Part shown: positions 1-6,454 of the stretch, piece by piece
How the letters are laid out: every line of letters starts with the position of its first letter
How positions within the stretch are numbered: the first letter of the stretch is position 1
Source: an uncultured Eubacteriales bacterium
GTDB taxonomy: Bacteria > Bacillota > Clostridia > Oscillospirales > CAG-272
Length of the DNA: 11,128 nt
Reading direction: 5' to 3'
Assembly: GCA_934489945.1 (NCBI GenBank)
Contig: CAKSSY010000062.1
Coordinates: 1-11,128, forward strand
The notes under the pieces: model-generated
What the model was told of the DNA's origin: nothing
Databases searched by the model: none
The model's input: the letters and a program-made list of their open reading frames with translations, nothing else
Translations under genes and position numbers: made by a program

Positions 1-174
1 AAAAGGGCTTCCCTCCGCTCCGTTTCCGCGCTCACGCGGAAACGTTCACACCACCTTCCCAAAAGCTCTTGAACAAAGGGAAAAAGACGCGCCGCTGCAA
101 CGCCAAACAAAACGGCGAGACCGCAATAAAAGTTTTTGCGCCGCTTTTTTCAAAAAGCGGCACGTTCCCCCGTT
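1..174 (-). repeat. Dispersed modular palindromic repeat, copy 1 (reverse, cut by left edge)
   Basis: This stretch is the reverse complement of the modules at 3253-3413, and its left end is cut by the window edge. Reading leftward-forward it holds a D module (1-75; stem 21-30 with 35-44, loop ctca), a C module (about 76-130) and an E hairpin (140-149 with 152-161, loop tc). Bases 113-174 are identical over 62 bases to 8844-8905. It lies just upstream of the promoter at 195-223, unlike the other copies, which lie at gene 3' ends. It may end a transcript arriving from the left. An open frame from TTG at 69 runs through it, but I treat that as non-coding because it starts with TTG and matches the other repeat copies. 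Confidence 0.88.
140..161. other. Repeat hairpin E (10-bp stem, 2-base loop)
   Basis: A perfect 10-bp stem (gccgcttttt with aaaaagcggc) encloses a two-base tc. The same hairpin occurs at 8871-8892, and a variant occurs at 3233-3250. The T-rich descending or ascending arm gives it terminator-like character on either strand, but no separate T tract follows. Confidence 0.6.
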
Positions 175-194
175 TTCCTCTCTCTCGTTCTCTC

Positions 195-223
195 TTGACA
201 AGGCAAAAAGGGTGTGCTACAAT
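195..223 (+). promoter_or_regulatory. Sigma-A promoter of the SGNH-birA-tcdA operon
   Basis: TTGACA (195-200, perfect -35) is followed by a 17-base spacer and TACAAT (218-223, 5 of 6 of the -10). TGC immediately precedes the -10, which is an extended -10. Transcription would start near 230, leaving a leader of about 22 bases with AGAGGAAA as the ribosome site before the ATG at 253. Confidence 0.85.
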
Positions 224-252
224 AAGAAAAAATATATTGCAGAGGAAACATC

Positions 253-1029
253 ATGGACTTAAAACAATTTTTGGCAGATCCCGAAGAAAAACCACTTGAC
301 AGAATGGTAGCCGACGGCGGTTTTACCGCGATTTTCCGCACCATCGCGTGCGTCGGCGATAGCTTGTCGTCGGGAGAGTTTGAATCGCTCGACGAAGACG
401 GAAAAAAAGGCTACCATGATTATTATGACTACTCTTGGGGACAGTATCTTGCCCGCATGGCGGGGTGCAAGGTTTACAATTTTTCCCGCGGCGGCATGAC
501 CGCAAAATGGTACCTCAACTCGTTTGGTGAAGAAAACGGCTTTTTCGACCCTGCACTTGCCGCACAGGCGTATATATTCGCACTCGGTGTCAATGACACA
601 GGCGGTATGCCCTGCGGCACCATAGACGACATCTGTTTTGAAGACCCGTCCAAAAACTCCGAAACCTTTGCCGGCTATTTCGGCAGACTTCTCTGCCGCT
701 ACCGCGAAATTTCCCCGAAATCCCGCTTCTTCCTCATGACCATGCCGCGCGGCAGCAAACACTCGGACGAGCAGGCAGCATTGATGCGTGCCATTGCCGA
801 TAAAATGGATTTCTGTTACGTCATCGACCTCAACCGCTATGGTCCCGTGTACGATGAAGCGTTCAAAAAGACTTTCTATCTCAGCAATCATATGAATCCG
901 ACGGGCTATCTTCTTACTGCCAAAATGGTTGCCTCTTACATAGACTACCTAGTCCGCCATAATGTCGACGATTTCCGTCAGGTCGGCTTTATCGGCACCC
1001 CCTATCACAACAGCAACGAAAAATGGTGA
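253..1029 (+). CDS. SGNH/GDSL-family hydrolase
   Basis: The 258-residue protein is a predicted cytoplasmic esterase or lipase-like hydrolase of the SGNH superfamily; no signal peptide or membrane segment is visible. Block I is VGDSLS with nucleophile Ser37. Block II is the glycine in SRGGMTAKW near residue 80. Block III is LGVND with its asparagine near residue 115. Block V is SNHMNPTGY near residue 216, carrying the catalytic His. The usual Asp three residues before that His (DxxH) is missing: the residue there is Leu, so a Ser-His dyad or a displaced acid is implied. The ATG at 253 has AGAGGAAA upstream and a promoter at 195-223. It is the first gene of a four-gene operon and its TGA overlaps the birA start by 7 bases, suggesting translational coupling. 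The substrate cannot be read from the sequence. The superfamily call is firm, the function is open. Confidence 0.85.
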   Translation: MDLKQFLADPEEKPLDRMVADGGFTAIFRTIACVGDSLSSGEFESLDEDGKKGYHDYYDYSWGQYLARMAGCKVYNFSRGGMTAKWYLNSFGEENGFFDPALAAQAYIFALGVNDTGGMPCGTIDDICFEDPSKNSETFAGYFGRLLCRYREISPKSRFFLMTMPRGSKHSDEQAALMRAIADKMDFCYVIDLNRYGPVYDEAFKKTFYLSNHMNPTGYLLTAKMVASYIDYLVRHNVDDFRQVGFIGTPYHNSNEKW

Positions 1030-1775
1030 ACCATGTCCCTTCTCCGCTCGACGCGGAAACCATTGCCCGCCTTTGCGGAATTGACGCACACCGCGTCACG
1101 GTGTTGCAGACGGTCGGATCCACGAATGAATTGCTGAAGGAGCACGCCAAAAACGGCACGCCTGCCGGCACAACATTCCTCGCCGAAACCCAGACCGCGG
1201 GACGCGGCAGACTCGGTCGCCCCTTCTTCTCTCCCCCCGGAAGCGGGCTGTACCTCAGTACCCTCCTCCATCCCGCCGAGGTGAATCCCGGAAAGCTGAC
1301 AACTCTTGCCGCGGTGGTGACTGCGGATGCGATTGAGGCGGTTTGCGGACTCAGAGTGGGGATAAAATGGGTAAATGACCTGTATTTTGAAGGAAAAAAG
1401 CTGTGCGGGATTCTTGCCGAAGGAGTCGGAAACGGCTTGGCGGTTCTCGGAATCGGCATCAATGTGTCCGACTGTGCATTTCCGCCGGAACTTGCCCCAA
1501 TCGTCACCTCTCTGGAGCGTGCCTGCGGCAAAGTCCCCGACCGCAACCGCCTTGCGGCGCAAATCCTCGCGCGGCTTGAACGTGCCGACCTCTGCGGCAC
1601 CGAACATATGAAGGAATATCGCAAACGTTCTCTGGTTCTCGGACGTGAGGTCTCTCTTCCGGACGGTAACCGCACCCTCGTTGTCGGAATTGACGATGAC
1701 GGAACGCTGTGCACCGTCGACACCGACGGAACCCCGCGCCGTATTGCCACGGGGGAAATCAGTATCAGACTGTAA
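1023..1775 (+). CDS. birA: Biotin-[acetyl-CoA-carboxylase] ligase, no HTH domain
   Basis: The 250-residue enzyme joins biotin to the acceptor lysine of biotin-dependent carboxylases through biotinyl-5'-AMP (EC 6.3.4.15). Family motifs in order are the substrate segment TVGSTN (30-35), the biotinyl-AMP loop GRGRLGR (60-66), KWVND (115-119), then KKLCGIL (125-131) and GIGINV. A C-terminal SH3-like domain covers roughly residues 203-250 (RSLVLGREV to the end). E. coli BirA (321 residues) has an N-terminal winged-helix repressor domain. Here the catalytic domain begins almost at once, so this is a monofunctional ligase that should not repress biotin genes. The ATG lies inside the last codons of the SGNH gene (7-base overlap) with only a weak ribosome site, so it probably depends on coupled translation. 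An alternative GTG start directly follows the ATG. Confidence 0.93.
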   Translation: MVNHVPSPLDAETIARLCGIDAHRVTVLQTVGSTNELLKEHAKNGTPAGTTFLAETQTAGRGRLGRPFFSPPGSGLYLSTLLHPAEVNPGKLTTLAAVVTADAIEAVCGLRVGIKWVNDLYFEGKKLCGILAEGVGNGLAVLGIGINVSDCAFPPELAPIVTSLERACGKVPDRNRLAAQILARLERADLCGTEHMKEYRKRSLVLGREVSLPDGNRTLVVGIDDDGTLCTVDTDGTPRRIATGEISIRL

Positions 1776-1821
1776 CCCCGAAAAATCCCCGCAAAACGCC
1801 CGAAATTGGAAAGGAACCCTT

Positions 1822-2508
1822 ATGTCCGAACAATTTTCCCGCACCGAGCGACTGCTCGGTGCCGAAGCCCTTGAAAAACTCCGCCACACCCATGTTGCCG
1901 TGTTCGGCGTCGGAGGAGTCGGCGGCTATGTCGTTGAAGCACTTGCCCGCACCGGGGTCGGCGAATTGACGATTGTGGACAGCGACGTCGTGGTTTTGTC
2001 CAACCTGAACCGCCAGATTCTTGCCACGCACACTTCCCTCGGTCGTCCGAAGGTCGAAGTTGCCCGCGAGCGCATCCTTGACATCAATCCCGACTGCAAG
2101 GTTCACGCGCGTTCTGTCTTTTACCTGCCCGAGACCGCCTCCGAATTTGATTTTACCGATTACGATTACGTCGTGGATGCCATCGACACCGTCGCGGGCA
2201 AACTGGAGCTTGTCAAACGTGCCAAAGATGCAAACGTCCCGATTCTTTGCTCCATGGGCGCGGGCAACAAGTTCGACCCCACGCGCTTTGCGGTTGCCGA
2301 CATTTATGAAACGTCGGTCTGTCCGCTTGCCAAGACCATGAGAACGCTTTGTCGCAAAAACGGAATCGACTCTCTCAAGGTCGTCTTTTCCGACGAGCCG
2401 CCGCGCAAACCCTCCGGGGACGCGCGAACGCCCGCCAGCGTGATTTTTCCGCCCGCCGCCGCGGGACTTGCCATTGCCGCCGAAGTTGTCGGCGATCTGA
2501 TAAAGTGA
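1822..2508 (+). CDS. tcdA: tRNA threonylcarbamoyladenosine dehydratase (TcdA/CsdL type)
   Basis: The 228-residue protein belongs to the ThiF/MoeB/E1-like ATP-dependent family and to the TcdA (CsdL, formerly YgdL) branch. TcdA converts t6A37 of ANN-decoding tRNAs to the cyclic form ct6A. Visible features are the nucleotide-binding GVGGVGG (29-35), the acid end of the next strand at IVDSD (51-55), NLNRQ (61-65), the DAID turn near residue 120, and the family segments GAGNKFDPTRF and SVCPLAKTMR. The frame is open from 1645, but the ATG at 1822 is chosen because GGAAAGGAA lies directly upstream and the protein then begins with the family's usual FSRTERLLG. It is shorter than E. coli TcdA (268 residues) at the C terminus, as is common in Bacillota. 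It lies 46 bases after birA and 9 before the next gene. Confidence 0.9.
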   Translation: MSEQFSRTERLLGAEALEKLRHTHVAVFGVGGVGGYVVEALARTGVGELTIVDSDVVVLSNLNRQILATHTSLGRPKVEVARERILDINPDCKVHARSVFYLPETASEFDFTDYDYVVDAIDTVAGKLELVKRAKDANVPILCSMGAGNKFDPTRFAVADIYETSVCPLAKTMRTLCRKNGIDSLKVVFSDEPPRKPSGDARTPASVIFPPAAAGLAIAAEVVGDLIK

Positions 2509-2517
2509 GGTGATTCC

Positions 2518-3036
2518 ATGTTTCAGTACATCCCATCGAGGCAGACCAACCGCGCCAAACGGACGGCAACGATTTTGTTCGTTGTGTCGCTTGTCATTTT
2601 CGCGCTTTCCGCCTATAAAGGACTTCCCTACCGTTTTGCCGTACAAGGCGCATCGTTTGCCGTCATGACCGCCGCCATTATGATCTGCGTCCGCTATTTG
2701 TTCCGTTGCTACTGCTACCGCATAGAAAAGGACGATGAAGGTTGGGACTTCAATGTCTACGAGCTTTCGCGGAGCGGTTCGCTTTTGGTTTGCCGTCTAT
2801 CGACAGCCTCTCTTGTATCGGTTACGCCGTGGGACACTTACAAAAAAATGCCGAAATCGCAAAACACACGCCAACCCAAGATCTACAACTATTGTGTGGA
2901 CATTGCCCCGAAGGACTCCTATCTTCTGGAATTCGACGGACGCGATTGTCCCGACAGCAAAACGCCCGTCCGAATCCGGATTCAGGCAGACGACGAATTT
3001 CTGAACGCCATCCGCAATGCCCCGAAAGGGGAATGA
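2518..3036 (+). CDS. Uncharacterised membrane protein, two helices plus a soluble domain
   Basis: I do not recognise a named family for this 172-residue protein. Two hydrophobic helices lie at about residues 18-36 and 44-62 with a short connection, and Arg/Lys before helix 1 suggests the N terminus is inside. The remaining 110 residues form a soluble, probably cytoplasmic domain rich in beta-strand-like alternation (VYELSRSGSLLVCRLS, IYNYCVDIA, YLLEFDG, VRIRIQADDEFL). That pattern resembles bacterial PH-like domains attached to membrane hairpins, but this is inference. The start is supported by AGGTGA seven bases upstream and nine bases after the tcdA stop, making it the last gene of the operon. 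The repeat palindrome at 3058 follows 21 bases after the stop. Confidence 0.75.
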   Translation: MFQYIPSRQTNRAKRTATILFVVSLVIFALSAYKGLPYRFAVQGASFAVMTAAIMICVRYLFRCYCYRIEKDDEGWDFNVYELSRSGSLLVCRLSTASLVSVTPWDTYKKMPKSQNTRQPKIYNYCVDIAPKDSYLLEFDGRDCPDSKTPVRIRIQADDEFLNAIRNAPKGE

Positions 3037-3057
3037 CACCGGAAGGATAAGAAGAAC

Positions 3058-3105
3058 GGGAGAACGTTGGGGAGCCTTTTGCAAAAGGCTCCCCAACGTT
3101 CTCCC
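3058..3105. terminator. 48-base perfect palindrome at the operon 3' end
   Basis: Two 23-base arms (3058-3080 and 3083-3105) are perfect reverse complements around a central gc, so the whole 48 bases are self-complementary. The stem could end transcription of the + operon, and equally of the opposite operon if it reads this far. No T tract follows, only tctcgcaaact-like sequence, so it is not a textbook intrinsic terminator. It could instead block 3' exonucleases. A shortened version occurs at 10874-10903 after the kinase gene. Confidence 0.6.
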
Positions 3106-3122
3106 TCGCAAACTTCTCAGCC

Positions 3123-3158
3123 GCTTTTTCTTTGAAGCCAAAGGCGCAAAGAAAAAGC
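3123..3158. other. Repeat hairpin B (12-bp stem)
   Basis: The arms gctttttctttg (3123-3134) and caaagaaaaagc (3147-3158) pair perfectly, and gcc/ggc inside the loop can add a further short stem. The left arm recurs at 11115-11128, where the window ends inside it. Confidence 0.65.
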
Positions 3159-3369
3159 TAAGCAAAAAGAAACGCCGATGAGAAATTTCGCGTTCTGCGG
3201 AGCGCGACAAGGACTCCGCGTCCTTGACCGCGCCGCCTTTGAAAAGGCGGGCGAAACTTTTATTGCGGTCTCGCCGTTTCGTTTTACATCACGGCGACGC
3301 ACCTTTTCCCTTTTGTTCAAGAGCTTTTGGGAAGGTGGTGTGAACGTTTCCGCGTGAGCGCGGAAACGG

Positions 3370-3409
3370 AGCGGAGGGAACCCTTTTCCCGAAAAGGGTT
3401 CCCTCCGCT
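3370..3409. terminator. Repeat hairpin D2 (18-bp stem), possible terminator of the - strand operon
   Basis: An 18-bp perfect stem (3370-3387 with 3392-3409, loop cccg) lies 18 bases past the stop of the - strand GDPD gene, so it could end that operon. Reading the - strand there is no long T tract after it. The same hairpin, with one bulged A, occurs at 11040-11080. Confidence 0.45.
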
Positions 3410-3427
3410 TTCGCTCCCCTGCTCTCG

Positions 3428-4246
3428 TTATCGTTTCGGCACAAAGCCTTCAAAAATCGAAAAGATGCCGTGCCGACGATTGATCTGCATCGCCTCGGGG
3501 TGGCGAACCGTCCAAAGAAAGAGCGGCGCGCCGAACACGGTATGGCAAAGCCAAACAACAAAATCACGCTGAAACCGACCGTTGCAGGCAATAAAATCCG
3601 GTCTGGAAAGAAGATTCAACAAAAGGTGAGAAAGTGCAAAATTCAAAACACGGTTTCCCTCTCTCTTTTCTTTCATCAGATTGGTAACAAGTTGCCCGCG
3701 CACCACATCGGGACGGTGTCGCTTGAACCATCGAAGAAGCATCGGATTGAAGGATTCAATGCAATAATCCCCTGCATAGGAGTCCAGAATCGGCGCAAGA
3801 ACCCAGCAGAGCGAGTCATCCGTGCTTTCGCCTTTCAACTCAATCAGAAGCGGAACACGACCGTTCACCAGCTTCAGCACCTCCCGAAGCGTCGGTACGG
3901 TGTACTCGGTTCCCAACAGACGTTCCTTGCGAAGTGCCGCAAGCGTAAGATCGGTAATTTTTTCGTTTTTCCCGCACATCCGCGTAAGCGTATAATCGTG
4001 AAACACGACGACCTCTCCGTCAGCGGTAAGCTGTACGTCAAGTTCGATGCCGAAGCCGTGCTCCATTGCCGCGCGGTAAGCTCCGAGCGAGTTTTCGGGC
4101 AGTGTTTTATTGTCGAACAACCCGCGGTGCGCATAGTCGCAGAGAACCGGCGCAGCATCCGGCTTGGCGGCAACACGCGGCATGATAAGCCAGGCTGCCA
4201 AAGCCAGCAACAGCAAAATCACAAGAATTATGATAATTCCTACCAT
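3428..4246 (-). CDS. Membrane-anchored glycerophosphodiester phosphodiesterase
   Basis: The 272-residue protein is a GDPD-family TIM-barrel enzyme expected to split glycerophosphodiesters into glycerol 3-phosphate and an alcohol (EC 3.1.4.46). One hydrophobic helix at residues 3-21 should anchor it in the membrane. Active-site features are AHRG (His40, Arg41), PENS (50-53), ELD (Glu68, Asp70), HD (His83, Asp84) and ELK (Glu136, Lys138), with later family segments SFNP and TVRHPEAM. The length suits a single-domain bacterial enzyme. The ATG at 4246 has AGAGGA upstream. It is the last gene of the NUDIX-MFS-GDPD operon, 32 bases after the transporter. The substrate could be a lipid head-group fragment or a teichoic-acid-like polymer; the sequence does not decide. 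Confidence 0.9.
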   Translation of the reverse strand: MVGIIIILVILLLLALAAWLIMPRVAAKPDAAPVLCDYAHRGLFDNKTLPENSLGAYRAAMEHGFGIELDVQLTADGEVVVFHDYTLTRMCGKNEKITDLTLAALRKERLLGTEYTVPTLREVLKLVNGRVPLLIELKGESTDDSLCWVLAPILDSYAGDYCIESFNPMLLRWFKRHRPDVVRGQLVTNLMKEKREGNRVLNFALSHLLLNLLSRPDFIACNGRFQRDFVVWLCHTVFGAPLFLWTVRHPEAMQINRRHGIFSIFEGFVPKR

Positions 4247-4278
4247 AACACGTCCTCTTTTCGTTTTTTCGGAACTGT

Positions 4279-5781
4279 TCAGCCGGTTTTTCCGACCTTT
4301 TGGGGCTTATTGTCTCCGTGCCTGACAAAGAACATGGTGAAGAAAGCACCGACCACAAACACCGTGGCATACGGGAACAGAAGCGTAAAGCGAATGTCCA
4401 TGAACACGCCGCTGAGAATGGGCGTAACGATCTGTGCCGCCATGCTGGCGGTATAGTAGAAACCGGTGTAGCGTCCGATATCGGAGCCGCGCGACAACTC
4501 CACCACCATGGGATAGCTGTTGACGTTGATGGTTGCCCAACCGATGCCGGCAAGCGCGAAGAGAATGTCGGCGAGAATCACCGAACTGCCCTGTCGCATG
4601 AAGGACGCGGCAAAAAACGACACCGACAGCATGACCACACCCGCCAGAATACACTTCCGTCTGCCGACCTTCGCGGCAATGGCTCCGACGGGTATGTAGG
4701 AAAGGATTGCCGCGGCATTGGCGATGGTAAGCGTCATATTGTAATCCAGCCCGAGAACTTTCCCGGCGTAGACCGAATATTTACTGGAAACGGCATTGTA
4801 ACCCATGTACCAAAGCACGACCGAGGCAAGAATGAGAATCAGAGAGATTCGTTCACCGCGCGACAGTTTTCTGTCACCGGAAGCCTTCTTTTCCTCGTCG
4901 GTTTCATCAATGCCGTAGCGTTCGCTGTCCCGAAGCATCTCCTCCGACCACGTGCGTTCGCGGACCAACGCCAGAAAGAGAACCAGCGACACCACCATAA
5001 TGCCCGCCACAATCGTGAAGAAGGAGCGGTAACTCATGAGAGCGTTTTCCGCCTTTCCCGTCCCGAACACAATCCCGAGAATCAGGATGAGGATTCCTCC
5101 CACGGCACCCATAAGATTGATAATGGCATTTGCACCCGACCGGAGCGGCTTCATGGTAACGTCCGGCATCAGTGCCACGGCAGGCGAACGGAAGGTTCCC
5201 ATCGCCACCAGCAGGATCAGCAGAATTGCCACAAAACAAATAAGCGGTGCGGGATTGGACCGCCGTGCCATGGCGGCGTATGCCTGCCGCGCGGGAATCA
5301 CGTAGTCAGCGTACTCTGCCGAGCTTGTGTCGGTGATTTTCAGAAAAGAATCACGGTCAATCACCTTGCTCAACCGCACCTTGCCGACCGAATCCGGCAT
5401 GGAAATCTCCAGATTGGAGTCGTAAAGCTCCTCCATGGCAGCACGGTCCATTTCGCGGATGGGTTCGAGATTGTCCAGTTGCATCGTGTCGGCAAAAGAC
5501 AGGAAAATCAGTGCCGTCACGGCAATTATCGTACCGATGACAATATACGGTGTCCGTTTTCCGAAACGGGTGTCGGTACGGTCGGACAACGCGCCGAACA
5601 GGGGCAGGAGAAAGAGGGCAAGAACATTGTCCAATGCCATCACCACGCCAGAAACGCTCTGCGGCATACCGAATTTGTCGGTCAGAATCTTGGGAATGAT
5701 GGTGTCATACGCCTGCCAGAATGCACAAATGAGGAAAAAAGCAAAGCCGACACACAGAGTCCGTCTTGTGTTCAGTTTCAT
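4279..5781 (-). CDS. MFS transporter, GPH/SLC45-like sugar carrier
   Basis: The 500-residue integral membrane protein has about 12 hydrophobic helices. Helix 1 is near residues 9-28, helix 2 near 45-65, and the cytoplasmic motif SDRTDTRFGKRTPYI (66-80) follows helix 2, in the form typical of glycoside-cation symporters and SLC45-like sucrose carriers. A polar loop of about 75 residues (roughly 97-172) separates helices 3 and 4 and should lie outside. The central cytoplasmic loop spans about 272-308 (acidic, DETDEEKKASGD). Its ATG overlaps the NUDIX stop by 4 bases (ATGA) with GGGAG upstream, so translation is coupled. The gene operates in an operon divergent from alpha-galactosidase, which makes a galactoside or related sugar a reasonable but unproven cargo. 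Drug efflux is less likely given the motif. Confidence 0.83.
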   Translation of the reverse strand: MKLNTRRTLCVGFAFFLICAFWQAYDTIIPKILTDKFGMPQSVSGVVMALDNVLALFLLPLFGALSDRTDTRFGKRTPYIVIGTIIAVTALIFLSFADTMQLDNLEPIREMDRAAMEELYDSNLEISMPDSVGKVRLSKVIDRDSFLKITDTSSAEYADYVIPARQAYAAMARRSNPAPLICFVAILLILLVAMGTFRSPAVALMPDVTMKPLRSGANAIINLMGAVGGILILILGIVFGTGKAENALMSYRSFFTIVAGIMVVSLVLFLALVRERTWSEEMLRDSERYGIDETDEEKKASGDRKLSRGERISLILILASVVLWYMGYNAVSSKYSVYAGKVLGLDYNMTLTIANAAAILSYIPVGAIAAKVGRRKCILAGVVMLSVSFFAASFMRQGSSVILADILFALAGIGWATINVNSYPMVVELSRGSDIGRYTGFYYTASMAAQIVTPILSGVFMDIRFTLLFPYATVFVVGAFFTMFFVRHGDNKPQKVGKTG

Positions 5782-6350
5782 GTTTTATCTCCCTTCCCGA
5801 AGCGGTCACGACGCAACTCCCACACCTTCAAAGCCACCGTCTGGGTTTTGGCGTCCTCCACCTCGCCGTCAAGAACCTTTTTCACAAGCTCGCAAAGCGG
5901 CATTTTCACAATTTCGAGAAATTCGTCCTCGTCCGGATCGGTTTCGCCGAAAGTCAGTCCCTCGGCAAGGTACATCCGGATTTTCTCGGTGAGAATGGCG
6001 GGAGATGAGATAAGAGTCCCAAGCGGGGTCAGCGTTCGGCACTGTGCGCCCGTTTCCTCCCGCAACTCTCTCAAAGCCGCCTCGTGCGGGTCTTCGTTCA
6101 CCGATTCCAGCTTACCCGCGGGAATTTCGAGAAATACGCGTCCGCAGGCGTAACGATACTGTTTTACGAGAACGACCTCACCCTCGTCGGTCAACGGAAG
6201 GACGCAGACCGCACCCTTGTGTACGGCATATTCGCGAAAGCTGTGTTTTCCGTTCGGCAGTTCGACCTCATCCCGCTTGACGTGAAGGACTTTCCCCACA
6301 TAAATGGTTTCGGAATCGACCTTCCGTTCTGTCATTTCTTCGTCGTTCAT
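5778..6350 (-). CDS. NUDIX hydrolase, ADP-ribose pyrophosphatase type
   Basis: The 190-residue enzyme is predicted to split ADP-ribose or a related nucleoside diphosphate sugar into AMP and ribose 5-phosphate (EC 3.6.1.13 type). The N-terminal strands with HKGAVCVLPL (44-53), VLVKQYRY (60-67) and LEIPAGKLE (74-82) are characteristic of the NudF/YqkG group. The Nudix box spans 79-102 and ends in RELREETGA with its metal-binding glutamates, but it has six residues rather than five between the first Gly and the first Glu (G-x6-E). The frame stays open far upstream. The ATG at 6350 is chosen because AAGGAG lies seven bases before it. The only upstream in-frame ATG nearby (6389) falls inside the promoter -10. 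It is the first gene of a three-gene operon. Confidence 0.9.
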   Translation of the reverse strand: MNDEEMTERKVDSETIYVGKVLHVKRDEVELPNGKHSFREYAVHKGAVCVLPLTDEGEVVLVKQYRYACGRVFLEIPAGKLESVNEDPHEAALRELREETGAQCRTLTPLGTLISSPAILTEKIRMYLAEGLTFGETDPDEDEFLEIVKMPLCELVKKVLDGEVEDAKTQTVALKVWELRRDRFGKGDKT

Positions 6351-6356
6351 GTCTTT

Positions 6357-6362
6357 CTCCTT
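6357..6362 (-). promoter_or_regulatory. Ribosome binding site deciding the NUDIX start
   Basis: AAGGAG on the - strand sits six bases before the ATG at 6350, which fixes that codon as the start within a much longer open frame. Confidence 0.85.
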
Positions 6363-6387
6363 TTCGGAATATACATTTCTATCTTCC

Positions 6388-6416
6388 ATTATAACCCATT
6401 CCGCGGAATTTGTAAA
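6388..6416 (-). promoter_or_regulatory. Sigma-A promoter of the NUDIX-MFS-GDPD operon
   Basis: On the - strand TTTACA (6416-6411, 5 of 6) is followed by a 17-base spacer and a perfect TATAAT (6393-6388). The predicted start of transcription is near 6381, giving a leader of about 30 bases. The spacer contains the 12-base perfect palindrome at 6398-6409, a candidate operator. Confidence 0.85.
6398..6409. promoter_or_regulatory. Palindrome ATTCCGCGGAAT in the NUDIX promoter spacer
   Basis: A perfect 12-base palindrome lies between the -35 and -10 of the NUDIX promoter, a usual place for a repressor site. Similar TTCC/GGAA palindromes lie at 6428-6439 and 6492-6499. No regulator is encoded nearby. 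Confidence 0.4.
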
Positions 6417-6427
6417 GTCATTTTCGG

Positions 6428-6439
6428 TTTTCCGGAAAA
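6428..6439. promoter_or_regulatory. Palindrome TTTTCCGGAAAA upstream of both divergent promoters
   Basis: A perfect 12-base palindrome lies between the two divergent promoters, 12 bases upstream of the NUDIX -35 and 15 bases upstream of the alpha-galactosidase -35. Its centre is 30 bases from that of 6398-6409 and 62 bases from that of 6492-6499, close to whole helical turns. Confidence 0.4.
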
Positions 6440-6454
6440 AATTTTCCCGAGCCC

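Larger units (their letters stand above)
3058..3413 (+). repeat. Dispersed modular palindromic repeat, copy 2 (forward, fullest copy)
   Basis: This 356-base block fills nearly all of the 391-base gap between two convergent genes. Modules in order are: A, the 48-base palindrome 3058-3105. B, a 12-bp stem 3123-3134 with 3147-3158. F, a region including the 7-bp hairpin caaggac/gtccttg near 3207-3225. E, an 8-bp hairpin 3233-3250. C, about 3253-3310. D, 3311-3413. D contains two stems, 3345-3354 with 3359-3368, and the 18-bp stem 3370-3387 with 3392-3409 (loop cccg). D differs from 10981-11084 by one substitution and one inserted base. No convincing gene lies inside. Confidence 0.9.

Noticed and set aside
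69..299. Small open frame through repeat copy 1 and the promoter
   Set aside because: It starts with TTG without a ribosome site, lies mostly in the repeat, and overlaps the promoter and start of the SGNH gene.
989..1889. Two long - strand open frames opposite birA
   Set aside because: Both are low-complexity shadows opposite a gene with clear motifs, with no ribosome site or family likeness.
4300..6153. Long + strand open frame of 617 codons opposite the MFS and NUDIX genes
   Set aside because: Its product is rich in His, Arg and Gln with no domain, and it lies antisense to two well-supported genes. It is a codon-bias shadow.
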